From positions 18,495,190 to 18,559,189 of the forward strand of contig NC_059297.1 of assembly GCF_017591435.1 (NCBI RefSeq): a stretch of 64,000 nucleotides of DNA. Reading direction: 5' to 3'. Under the pieces are notes generated by a model. That model was not told the origin of the DNA and searched no databases. It saw nothing but the letters and a program-made list of their open reading frames with translations. Of the stretch, positions 39,014-51,466 are shown piece by piece. The stretch's first letter is position 1; the number at the start of each line of letters is the position of its first letter. The position numbers and the translations under genes are program-made. Source of the stretch: Portunus trituberculatus. Its lineage: Eukaryota; Arthropoda; Malacostraca; Decapoda; Portunidae.

Positions 39014-39994
39014 TGTGAGAGAGAGAGAGAGAGAGAGAATATTTGATGTAGTTTGAATCAAGTATATATACTCGTACATGCGTACTGTAACACCTGTTGT
39101 TCTAGATTTACATATGAACACTGATCCTATTCGTGCGTCTCAACCCTAACAAAGCGAAATAAAAAAAAAAAAATAATAATAAAACGCCTGATCTTATAGT
39201 TTTGGATATGTATAGCATTGCCACACACAAACTAATTCCATGTTCTTTGTTTATTTTTGTTCATGTTTTTTCTTTATGATTACTCAAACAGTACAGAAAA
39301 GAACTGACGTACGTTTTACTAGACTCACGCATGTATTTTCATCATATACTTTGCCTGAGTTGATGGGATGACAACAAGGAAGTAAAACACGATTCACAAT
39401 TAATAGGACTGCATATACCTAATGATTAATCACATAATAATGTAGGTATGCATGTATGTTTTGATATATGGAATGTTACGCGTAGGTCTCTTATCTTAAA
39501 GATTCTGTTCAGGTCCGCCTCATTACTCATTCTGCACGCCTTTACGGAAATCCAGTGGGTCACTCGGTTTACGGAAAAAACAAATAATTGGAACAATCAA
39601 ATACCTTTTCTTTAGGCGTTAAAGTCTCATTACCTCGTAAATTATTTCAATGAACCTCGTGAAGAGATATTTGTCAGATAAATTCCTTAGTCGGCATTGA
39701 CGTCACTGATGACACATTCTTCCAGACGGTCTCGTAGCGTGACTGAAGCGGGCTTAACTGGAGGCTGATGAAAACAAATAGTAACATATTATAATATTTA
39801 TATATTAGTGATGGTCATATTAGACTCGATTATTAATGTATGTATATAGTACTATAAATACTAATGGAATAGAAGGGAGGTGGTGATGAAGAACAGTGTT
39901 GAGTGTAGCTTGCAGCCTAAGAGAAAACTGATCCTGGTATTGAGGTTGTCATGTGAGGCCTGACCGAGGTGGGCAGGGATTGTGTTTCAGTAGG

Positions 39995-40044
<50 letters not shown>

Positions 40045-41530
40045 ATGCATCTGTAAGGTTTCTAGCTCCACGGAAAATTTTAAAGTTACAACACTGACCT
40101 TTGTGGCGCTCACATGCATTTCCATTATGCATAAATTACGTGAATGTTGAATGACATGATGGTTTTATGTGTAGCTGAACATATCAATGTTTCAGTATTG
40201 TGTATCAGTATGCCTGATAGTTTGGAGGGCAGCATTAGGGAACATCTCCCCGCCATGATTTTAAGAGCATAACATAAGGTAAGCTACAGGAAGCCAAGAA
40301 GTTTACACGTGACATTCTCAGTATGTAACGTTATTTGATACATCTACATACCCATTTTTCTTTCTCCATATATTTAATCATTATATTTGTGTTCTGTGTT
40401 CTTTTTTAGTCGGTATACTTATTTAACAGAAGGCACTAGTATATGATTTTCCTGTTTAGTATTTTGTACTTTGTAGGAACTACCGGTTCTGTTCAGTAAC
40501 TTTATTAATTTATTTTTTTTATTTATCTATTTATTTTCATTAATTGATTAATTTGTTTATTTATTTATTGCACTTAAAATGTCTCACTGCCCATTCATCA
40601 TTTGTGCAAAGAATATTTTCACATTATTGAATTGATTTATGCAATATTATGTCAAAAACTAGAAAAATTTCTTGGTGGCCAAAAAAGATGCATCATCTCA
40701 TATCAATAAGCCATACTATATCTGGAGAAAACTTAGCATAACATTGTAGTACAGTGAACCTTGAATGCAGTATTATCATGTTTCCACCATCAATTGTATG
40801 AAAGATGGTTGACTTGATCCTTATACATTTTTAGTATTAATTATGCTACCACTAGTACATCCTCTCTAAGAAATAGTTTTTAGGTATTTAAATAACTTTT
40901 TTTTTTTTTTGTTTCCAAGAAGCCTTTATTGTATATACAATGCAATGTGGGGGACACTTCCATGTTTGATAAACACTGCTGAAGTAACAGCAGAATTTGT
41001 GGATGTATTTTGGCTTTACTACTATACACTACAGCAAGTTGCACTGTTTAACTTTTCAAACTAACATATGTCTCCAGAATACTAATGTCAAACATGAGTT
41101 TGTATTTTATAATTATTTCAGTAGGTTTTGCTGAACTCTAAACTCATTGCAATAAAGATGTTGGATGAGATGGTGAACTCATTGAAATCTACCCTGCTAT
41201 GAAATGTATATAATCACATTCTGAGTACATATGTGAAAATGTTTCTAAAGTTGCAGAAGGAAAGTGTACATGTTATGAAGACAAATGCATGTTGGAGGAA
41301 AGGAAAGAGTTGAAATACGTATTTGACTTGTGAATGAATGTAGCTTTGAACACACACGTTGAATGGTTGTAGTTCTTGGCTTCCTTTCCCAGTAGGCAAG
41401 AGCAAGAAGAGGATTATGTCACAGGAAGTAGCCAGAGAAACAAGAAGCCCCACAAAAGTGTGGGTTCTTGTCTAGACTATAATTAATTTTCAAAGAAAAA
41501 TACAGACTGAGATGTATAACTGTTAGATGC
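38132..41530. other. Intergenic, no gene recognised
   Basis: Contains short (GT)n/(GA)n runs at 38960-39039 and (GA)n at 39989-40032. The rest is AT-rich without a supported exon. Confidence 0.5.
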
Positions 41531-41739
41531 AGTGATGGTAAGTTACATGATGTCTCTTAATTTTGTCTTTGTTGTCGTATATTTGCCAGGTTCATTAAAT
41601 ATTATTATTATTTTCAGATGCTGGCTGCAGACTCCATACTTGATTCTTGATCCTCCTCTCCCTCCTCTTTCCTCCTCCTCCCTCCTCTCTTCTCTCTCCT
41701 CTCCTCTCCTCTTCTCTCCTTCTTCTCCTTGCCTTCTCA

Positions 41740-41777
41740 CCACCACCACCACCACCACCACCACCATTACACACTAA

Positions 41778-41868
<91 letters not shown>
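41740..41868. repeat. (CCA)n then (CA)n microsatellites upstream of MFSD12
   Basis: (CCA)n at 41739-41766 and (CA)n at 41781-41868, preceded by a TCC-rich pyrimidine tract (41650-41730). This lies about 630 bp before the MFSD12 start codon. Confidence 0.9.
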
Positions 41869-41869
<1 letters not shown>

Positions 41870-42498
41870 ATAAAACTACAGTATTTCCCTCACATTCCTT
41901 AGCTCAGGTGTATGACCACTCACTCTCCTTTATTGCCGAGATAATGTTGTTTTTGTAGTGTCTGTCTGACATGCAGCATATAAGTCAGTTTTGCATTCAA
42001 TAGGCAATAGGTTGTGCTAGTTTGACTTATTTTCTTAATTATATGTCACTGTTATTCATTTTCATTTGTCTATAATTCATTTTTGTATAGTTATTTCAAT
42101 TTTGTTTTTGTTGTATTTGTTATTGAATTTTTGCAAAGCTTGCATTACTTGATTTTAATGTATTATCCTTACCTCTGTTATTTTATCTTTGTTTTGATTT
42201 AGAGCTACTTCTGATTTTATAAAAAGATATATTTTTGTCTATATATTATAGTTCATATTTCCCCACAAAGACTCATAAACATACATGCTTCTCCATCACC
42301 ATTATTCCCTAACCTTATGCTCATGACTTTTCCATCATAATTTCATAGCCCTCTTTCTGTCCTTTACACTTCAATCCTTTCTACTCACACCACAAATATC
42401 ACCTCTTTCCTCACATTGTAGACTATTTCCTTCCTTTCTCTTCCTTGTCTCCCTGTGCTTCTTTTCCATCCTACGCCTCCACCACAACCACCGCAAAC

Positions 42499-42657
42499 AT
42501 GTCTGTAATCTCACTGCGCACCAAGCTTGGGTATGGGTTTGGTCATGTGCTGAATGACCTCTGCTCAGCCATGTGGTTTACGTACCTCTTAGTTTACTTC
42601 CACCATGTCCTGCTCTTTGACAATGGTCTGGCTGGGGTGGTGCTACTTATCGGACAG
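42499..42657 (+). CDS. MFSD12: MFSD12 exon 1
   Basis: 53 codons, phase 0 donor CAG/GTAAGT. Encodes the N-terminus and the first membrane helix. Confidence 0.92.
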
Positions 42658-43073
42658 GTAAGTAAAAAAGGGAGATCTTTTTTTAATGTTGTCATTTTAA
42701 GTGGAATATTTGGGTGACTGTCAGTTTTCTGCATGTTTAATGGGTTTTTTTCAAAGAAGTTAATATTCAAGGATGAACTGTCACTATCATGATTTAATGT
42801 TTTCTGCTCAGAAGTGTTAGTAAAACATATCTGGTTGAATGCATTGTAGGAGAATGATTGACCAATTACTTACTCATCTCTTTAAGTTACAATGAGAAAA
42901 ATTATTAAAGAAAATTACTCATATAAGAGGAGAAAATTTTTTATTTTTTAAGAGGGTATTAAGGAAGAACTCTGTCACAGTCAGCACAAACCATAGAATA
43001 GGTACATAAATCTAGTGTTATAACTGATTTAGGTAAAGAGGAAAGTTTAATTATTATAAACATAATGCATGTT

Positions 43074-43165
<92 letters not shown>

Positions 43166-43555
43166 AACAGGTTGCAGATGCCCTGTCTACTCCTTTTGTT
43201 GGGCGGGAGGCAGACCGAACTGATGACCTGCCATTCTGCGTCCGTTACGGCAGAAGAAAAACCTGGCATCTATTTGGTAAGAGTCATCATGAGAGTTGGG
43301 TAGTCGGACTAGAACAGAATTAAGACTGGATCGGTTGTAATTTTCTTGGTCAGTAACATTATTCCTCCTCTTGTCACTATTCCTAGATTTTGTCCACACA
43401 ATTTAACTACCATCTGCTATTCTTAGATTTTCTTCTGGCTTATTCATTTAGCTCCTGTGATATTGATATTAGCCCATTTATATTTGTGTATGGGACTGAT
43501 CTCTTTATGTTTCTTCTTTCATTATTTACTTCTATTCTTTGTTTCCCAGCTTTTT

Positions 43556-43625
<70 letters not shown>

Positions 43626-46600
43626 TTACCTAGTTGTATTGTACAGGGTTTGAGCAGGGCTTATAGTGTCCTGTCTCCATGTCTCCATTTATCTAATTTT
43701 TCCTTAAAGTTATGCACATTATGTGCTGTAACAACTTCATTATCCACTTCACTGTTAAACTGCCATGCACTCCTCCTACCATTTCAAGTTTCCAGATCAG
43801 TCTCTGGTGTGGTACCTGTTTTTAAATCCAGATATATTCCATCAGCCCAACCATCTCTTTCCTGTATTACATCTATCACCCTCGAATAGTAACATATCAG
43901 GTTTGTCGTGCATGAACGCCCTTTCCTAAAACCAAATTGACACTCACAAAGTATGTCATTTTTCTCCAAGAAGTCTGTCCATCTAGTCTTCACCACCCTC
44001 TCACACATCTTAGCTACCACACTTGTAAGTGACACTGGTCTATAGTTCAATGGGTCTCTCTTGTTACCTGATTTATAGATTGGGACAATGTTAGCTCTTT
44101 TCCAGTCTTGTACACCTTCCCTTAATGAGGCATCAATTACTTCACAAACTTTTTCTGCCAATTGCTCCTGCATTCTCTTAAAATCCATCCTGATACCCCA
44201 TCAGGTCCCACAGCTTTTCTCACTTCTAAACTCCCCATCATGTTCTTGATCTCCTCCACCGTTACTTGAAACTCCTTCATAATCCCTTTCTGTTCCATTA
44301 CCAGTGGTTTGTCAAAAGCAGTCTCCTTTGTGAATACCTTCCGAAAGCATCCATTCATAGCCTCTGCCATTTCCTGGGATCTTCACTGTATACTCCATTT
44401 ACTTCTAAACTTTCAATACTTTCTCTATTTTTGATGTTGTTGTTCACATGTCTGTAAAAAAGCCTTGGTTGGTCTTTACATTTATCAATTATATCCTTTT
44501 CTTGTTTCTTTCTTTCTTCTCTTCTAATCAACACATATTCATTTCTTGCTCTTTTGTAACTTTCCCACTGCTTAATCCGTCTTTTCCTTCTCCACCTCTT
44601 CCATGCATCCTCTTTTCTTGTTCTAGCCTTTTCACATCTATCGTTAAACCAGTCCTGCTTTCCAACTTCTCTATGTTGTCTTATTGGTACAAATTTTTCT
44701 CACCTTCTTTGTATATTTTTATAAATTCCTTCCACTTTTCATTTGCTCCTTAGCACTCTTGAATTTCATCCAATTTGTCTCTTGAAAGAATTTCTTTAGG
44801 TTTCCAAAATCTGTCTTGGCATAATTCCATCTTCCCACTTTATATTCTTCATTTCTTCTAGATTTCTCTTCGTCTATCACCTTGAACTCCAAAACTGCAT
44901 GATCACTCTTTGCTAAAGGGCACTCCACCCTCATCTCCTCAATGACCATTGGCTCTGTACTAAAGACCAAGTCCAGTCTTGACGATGCTCCCTCTCCTCC
45001 AAACCTAGTATCTTCTTTGACCCACTGAGTTAACACATTTTCCATTGCCAGTGTCAATAGTGTATTTCCCATGTTGTCTCTGATCCTTCCATTGACCAGT
45101 CCTCCCAACACACCTCTTTACAATTAAAATCTCCCATCATTATAGTTCGTTCACAGCCACCCAACATTTCTTCCAGACATGTTCCTGTATCACTTATCAT
45201 TTCTTCATATTCCTGTACTGACCATGCATTTGTCTTAGGTGGTACGTACACCACTATGTAGTGCCTCTTTTTCCTTCATTAGTTTCTGCTCTGATCTTTA
45301 GCACTTCTGCCTTTCCCATACCTTTTTCACTTGATCCACCTTTATATCTTTTTAACCAGCAACATCACTCCTCCTCCCATCTTACCTACTCTATTTCTTT
45401 TCCAAACGTTATATTTCCTTCTCCAACCTTCATCAGGTCTTCTCCTCTCTCAGTTTTGTTTCAGTAAGACCCACAATATCTGGGTTCTTGTCCTCAAGTA
45501 ATCGTTGAGTTCTAAAATCCCGATATCACTCCATTTATGTTGGAATACATTACATTTCGCTCATATGTAAGTTTCTTTAGTCCTTTCTTGCTGTACTTTT
45601 CTGGGTTATGAACCACTTCCTCAGTCTCATATCCAAGATTCTCCAGAAAAACTCTTTCTTCTCTCTTCTGTCCTCTCTTCATTTTTTTCAAAGCCTCCTT
45701 TCTCAACTCATTTAACATTTCTCTTCCTTTTCACCGAGATCTCTTCTCAACCAAATCTTCCTTGTTGTTTCCTGCTGGGCTAGCCTCCATGACTTCTCCA
45801 CCAATTCATCTACATCCTTTTGTGACTTAAGTTTGATTCTTATTGGCCTCATACTGTGTGGAAAATGTATTTTCCAATATCCTTCACACACTACCTCATC
45901 CTGATCTTCTTTTCATGTCCTCTTGTCCTTCCATCTTCCTCTGTCAGCAGCACCAAGTCTTCCTTGTCTATCTTTTCAATGCCATTAACTATCTTGTACA
46001 TTGTTATTAGGTCTCCTCGTTCTCTTCTGTCTTGTAAGGTTGGTAGTACTCCCATTTCCTTCAGTCGTTCTTCATATGTTAGGTCCTTTAGTTCCAGCAT
46101 CATCTTTGTAGCAATCTTCTGTATCCTTTCTAATCTTCTTATATCCTTTTTAGAGCTTGGAGACCACACCACAGCTGCATATTCCAGCTTTGGATGTATC
46201 ATGCTTGTGATGATTTTTTTCATTATATCTTTGTCCATGTATTGAAATGCCACTCTTATATTAGTCAACATTTTATGTGATGATACAAATATCTTGCTTA
46301 TGTATTTTTCGGGGCTCAGATTTTCCTGTATAATCATTGCAAGATCTCTTTCCTCTTTAGTCTTCATTATTTGTTCCTCTCTCATCAAATAGTTCCATAC
46401 TGATCTTCTTTTGCTCTTTCCTAGCTCCATTATGTGACATTTCTTAGCATTAAATTCCAATTTCCACTTCTTACTCCACTCATAGTTTTTGTTTATATCT
46501 TCCTGTAACAGCAGACAGTACTTCCTGCTTTTGATGACTCTTAACATCATCAGCAAGTAAATTAAAATAACTGTTTACCCCAACATGAATGTCGCTTACA

Positions 46601-47922
46601 TAAATCTGAAACATAATGGGGGCTAACACTGACCGTTGTGGCACTCCACTTGTTACTTTACCCATGATGAGTATGTATGTCTGATCACAGTTCTCATCTC
46701 CCTATCCTTCAAATAATCTCTTGTCCATTCTAGCAAATTTCCTCGCTGTCCTCCTATGTTTACTAGTTTTCAAAGTAGTCTCGATCTCCGTCCTTTTCTC
46801 GTTTTTTTCCTTAGCTTCATTTCTTAGCACTTTCCCCTTTTCCCTCTCCTCTAGGTTCATATCTCTTTTTATCCATATATTGTGTTTAGTATCATTGGCC
46901 AGCTTCCCTTTCCTAGCCATAATTTCCTCCACCGCCACTTGGGATCTTGTTCTCACTTTCATTGGTCTCTTACCCCCCTTCACTGTATCTTCCCAACCTG
47001 ATCACTTTGTCAACCTCCTGGTCCAGTTCTTGTGTGCTGTCTTGAACTTGTTTGATAATAGTTTTGGCCAATTCTCTCTCCACATTCTCTCATGAACTTG
47101 TTTGGATTTTTTTCTTTTCTTCACTCCAAAAATCACGAAACTTTTCCTCATCCACCGTATCTCACACAAGATCTTTCTCTTTAATTACTTCTATTACAGT
47201 GACTTTTGTGTTTTTCTGAATTTGTCTCTTTACTACCTCTGAAAATTTAACTTTTTTCCTCTACCTGTTCTTGTTTCCATGCTTTTCGTAGTTCCTTCAG
47301 CTTGTTTTCACCTAATCCACCTTCCAACCTGTCTTCAATCTCATACTGTACTTTTACCTGTAAGCTCCTTAAGGAGTTTCATAGTCTTGACATGTGGCTT
47401 TTAGTACATTATTTTGTTTCTTTATTTCTTGTATCTCATCCTTTAATCCCTGATTGATTGCATTGACCTTCTCACATTTGTCTAATCTCAATCTCTGCAC
47501 TTTGTTTTCCACTGTCAGTCTGTCCTGCTTGTCCCTTAAACTTAACATCACTTCATTCAAGTACCTTAACTCTCTTTCTACATTGATCAACCTCCTCATA
47601 TTTCCTCTTTTGTCTTTATATCCAGAAAATTCTATTTCCATATTGTCCTCAGTCATTCTCCTGAGTCCTATGTTCATTTCATTAAATCACGGATTTTAAT
47701 TCTATGGCATTTATTTTGAATGCGTCATACATCTAGCTGCACTCAGTTCTGTTCCTCTCTCCATTTTATTTCCATTTGTAAGATCCAAAACTTATTTATT
47801 ATGGAAACAGGAGAACCCAATGGCCCCCTATCCCCCTGTACATAGGTATAGGTCAGGCTCCAACGCCTGTTGTAGCTTGTTCCCTGGGAGCTGTTCAGTA
47901 TGTCCTCTCTGCACAATGTCGG

Positions 47923-47998
<76 letters not shown>

Positions 47999-50900
47999 TC
48001 CTAAATTCAGTATGAGATGAAGTAGGTAGTGAGGAAATTATGATCTTACTCATATCACAAAAGTTGAACCTCGTTTCCTATACCCACAGGTTCAATAATG
48101 GTGCTATGTGCCTTCCCCTTCATCTTCATGGGGTGCCTTGGATGTGCCAATGCTCATGACTGGGCACAGGTTGTGTATTATGCCCCCTTTGTGGTGGTAT
48201 TCCAGTTTGGGTGGGCAGCCACACAGATCAGCCATCTTTCCCTCATCCCCACCATCACCCAGGATCCAAATGACCGCACTGAACTCAATGCCATCAGGTG
48301 TGTGAGGATTGATATGGTTAGATAACTTACATCTTTTATTGACTTACTGGAGTCAAGTTCATGTTGTCTTATTCCTCTAACTAGCTTAGACTGAATATTT
48401 TGAGTATAAATTCCACACTTGGACCACCTCATTACTGTCCATTCCAACTATCAGTACTACTTCCTTTTGTGGAACTAAATAGTATGATGATATTCATGCA
48501 TCATGCTTATTAGTATAATTTTGAAAGACTCATACATGCTCTCTTGTGTCAGTTTTTCTTGTAATACATAGAAATACCAAGTACTCATGTCTAAGGGCAG
48601 TCTTATGTAGTTTGAAGCTTCAAAACTTCCTTTTCACTTCTATAGGTGAATTGTATTAATAAGGTCAAAGAAATGTATGAGATGAAGTATTAATTTCAGA
48701 TCTTTGGCATATTGAGCAAATAGAGTATGTTGGTAACTTTAGTTTCATGGCATGATTCCTGCTTGACTTAAATAAAATGACTCACATGGAATAGATTAAT
48801 TAATACATGAGTCATCCAATAATAGTCTGGTGTTCACTTCCACCTCATTAAATCAGCCATTCTACAATTCACTCTATTTTGAAAGTTAGATTACTCACTG
48901 CTTCAGACTGATTGACACTGAGTTGTCATTATATTAGACTGGTATGTTTGCAGGTATGGCTTCACAGTGATGTCTAATGTCACAGTATATTTGGTGACTT
49001 GGTTGGTGCTGGGCCTGGATACCTCCTCTGAGGGCCGGGAAGCTGGCATAGGACCAGAGGATGCTACTAAGTTCAGGGTGAGACTGATACTGATAATAAC
49101 TTTACAGTGATGCAGTTCCAGGACTGTGATGTGTTTTGGATATAGTACTTCATTCTATAAGTTTTTTCTCACTTGCTAATGGATGATTTCAGCTTTAAGA
49201 ATTAAGGTTCCTTATTTAATGAAAACTAAAGGAGACATCACATAGCCACTTTTTTTCTGTGACATTGTGTCATGCAACACCATTTTCTACAAGATGTCAC
49301 AGAAGAAGGGAGATTTCACTTGAAGTGGCATCCACAGAAATTATGGAAAACTTGATTTCCTGCAACTAGAAGGAAGTTGTTGAAGGTTTAAAGTGAATAT
49401 ACTATATTAAATATAATATTGTGGTATATTATCATTTAATTGTTTATAAAAACTTCATCCCTTCATCTTATATAATAAGTATATACATCAAATTTAACTT
49501 TGAATTTTAGCATAGAACATAGATTTGATTTTGTGGTTTGTTTACTTTCTGCTTTCGCCTGCCGAGGTAGTACTGCCTTGAATTAAACCAAGAGATCATC
49601 GGCTACTGCATTATCACCCATTATGACTTTACTTACATGTGGAAGAAAGGTGATACACACCTTGATTGACTTGGTTTGGGATCAGCCACCACTGTGGAAC
49701 ACCTCACATTCCAATTATACTTCCTTATTTTTTAAGGACAGCTCCCTGAGCAACCTGCTATACTAGCTGCTTTATTCTCTTCTACATAGTTAACCATTTT
49801 TGTATCTACATCCTCTTCCTCCTCCTCTGCAGCTTAACTCATTCTTCTTCTTACAAAGCAAGTACACAGACTCCCACTGCTAAAATAGCTCAGTTAATGG
49901 CATCCATGCTTGTTGATTTTGCTTTTTCTGTTGTGTTTGTTTTGTTGTCCCACTGTCGCACATGGTGTTATATTTCTTGAGATGCCGTGTGTGACATGTT
50001 GTTGAATGTGTTATCACATGACATGATACTTCAAAGAGATCACAAGTTAGAAGGAGGTATAGAAAATGTAAGTAAAAATGAGGTACTTGTAAATAACATG
50101 ATTTTCAATGTTGTTTATGAATATGAAGATTTGTAATTAATAACCAAATGACAAGAAAGGGATGAGTAATGAAGGAATAAACCAAAACACTCACCAGTAT
50201 TGACAACTGTTTTGAGTGCTGTGGAAAGAGGACTTTTAAGCAGATATACTTAATTATAGTAATAATCAAAATACCCAACTTCATTACCTATCCAGAGTGA
50301 TAATAGAAGTTACTCAAATATTTAGTAAAAGAATCAGATCATTAACAGAAATAGTAGTTGTAACATGAAATAGAAGACTGGTATTGGTGGCATCAAGTAT
50401 TTTAAAAATTCTTTCTTAGTATTGTGTGTGTCTTTGTGTAGTACATTGCAATGATTTGGATTGCAATTCCTTTCTTGTTACAGTACATTGTTGCCATTGT
50501 GTTGGTCATTGGGATGGTGTTTATGGGATTATTCCATGGACTGGTGAAGGAGAAAGGCAATGACTACAACACCTTAGCAGCTCCTCAAGTGGAGAGGAGT
50601 GGATCAGCAAATGGGTCAGACTGTGGCAATTCTACTCCACCACCTCCCTCACCCTTGCCATGCAACCATTTCAGAATGACAGCCACAGATTGGCTCAAAA
50701 ATACCCAGGTAAAAAGAGACAGATTTGGTGGACTAAAGACATATCTAAAGTCTTTGTGCAATTTTCTAAGATTGTCACTTTATGATTTCCAAAACAGATT
50801 AGATGATTTATTTGTCACTTTAAAGATTTTTGTTGATTTCATTGAATTTTTCAATAGCCTGGAAACACTAAGATAATAAGGAAATAAAACTAAGTACATC

Positions 50901-51403
50901 TTCTACCATTTGATACTCTTTTGCAGGAATGTTAATCATATTTTTAGTTAAAGTACAAAAGGTGCACAAGTGAAAGTTCTAAACTTTGGATAGCTACCAA
51001 TCGAGAATTGCTTGGTATACCTCCTCCTCCTCTTTTTCCCCTTCTTCCTCCTCCTCCTCCTCCTCCTCCTCCTCCTCCTCCTCCTCCTCCTCCTCCTCCT
51101 CCTCCTCCTCCTCCTCCTCCTCCTCCTCCTCCTCCTCCTCCTCCTCCCTAGCTTCTCTCAACTGATATTTTGTTTTACAGTTCTACCAGATTGCAATTCT
51201 GTACATGGCCACCCGTCTCTTCTGCAACCTGTCACAAGCATATGTACCAATTTACCTGCAAGATTCCCTTCATCTGGAGGAAGAGTCAGTAGCATACATA
51301 CCCCTTGTCATGTATGTTTCTGGTTTTCTTACCACCACTGGCATGAGAGCTCTTAATAAGTACATAGGAAGAAAGGTTAGTGTGCATAATGTGTGTTGTA
51401 CAT

Positions 51404-51466
<63 letters not shown>

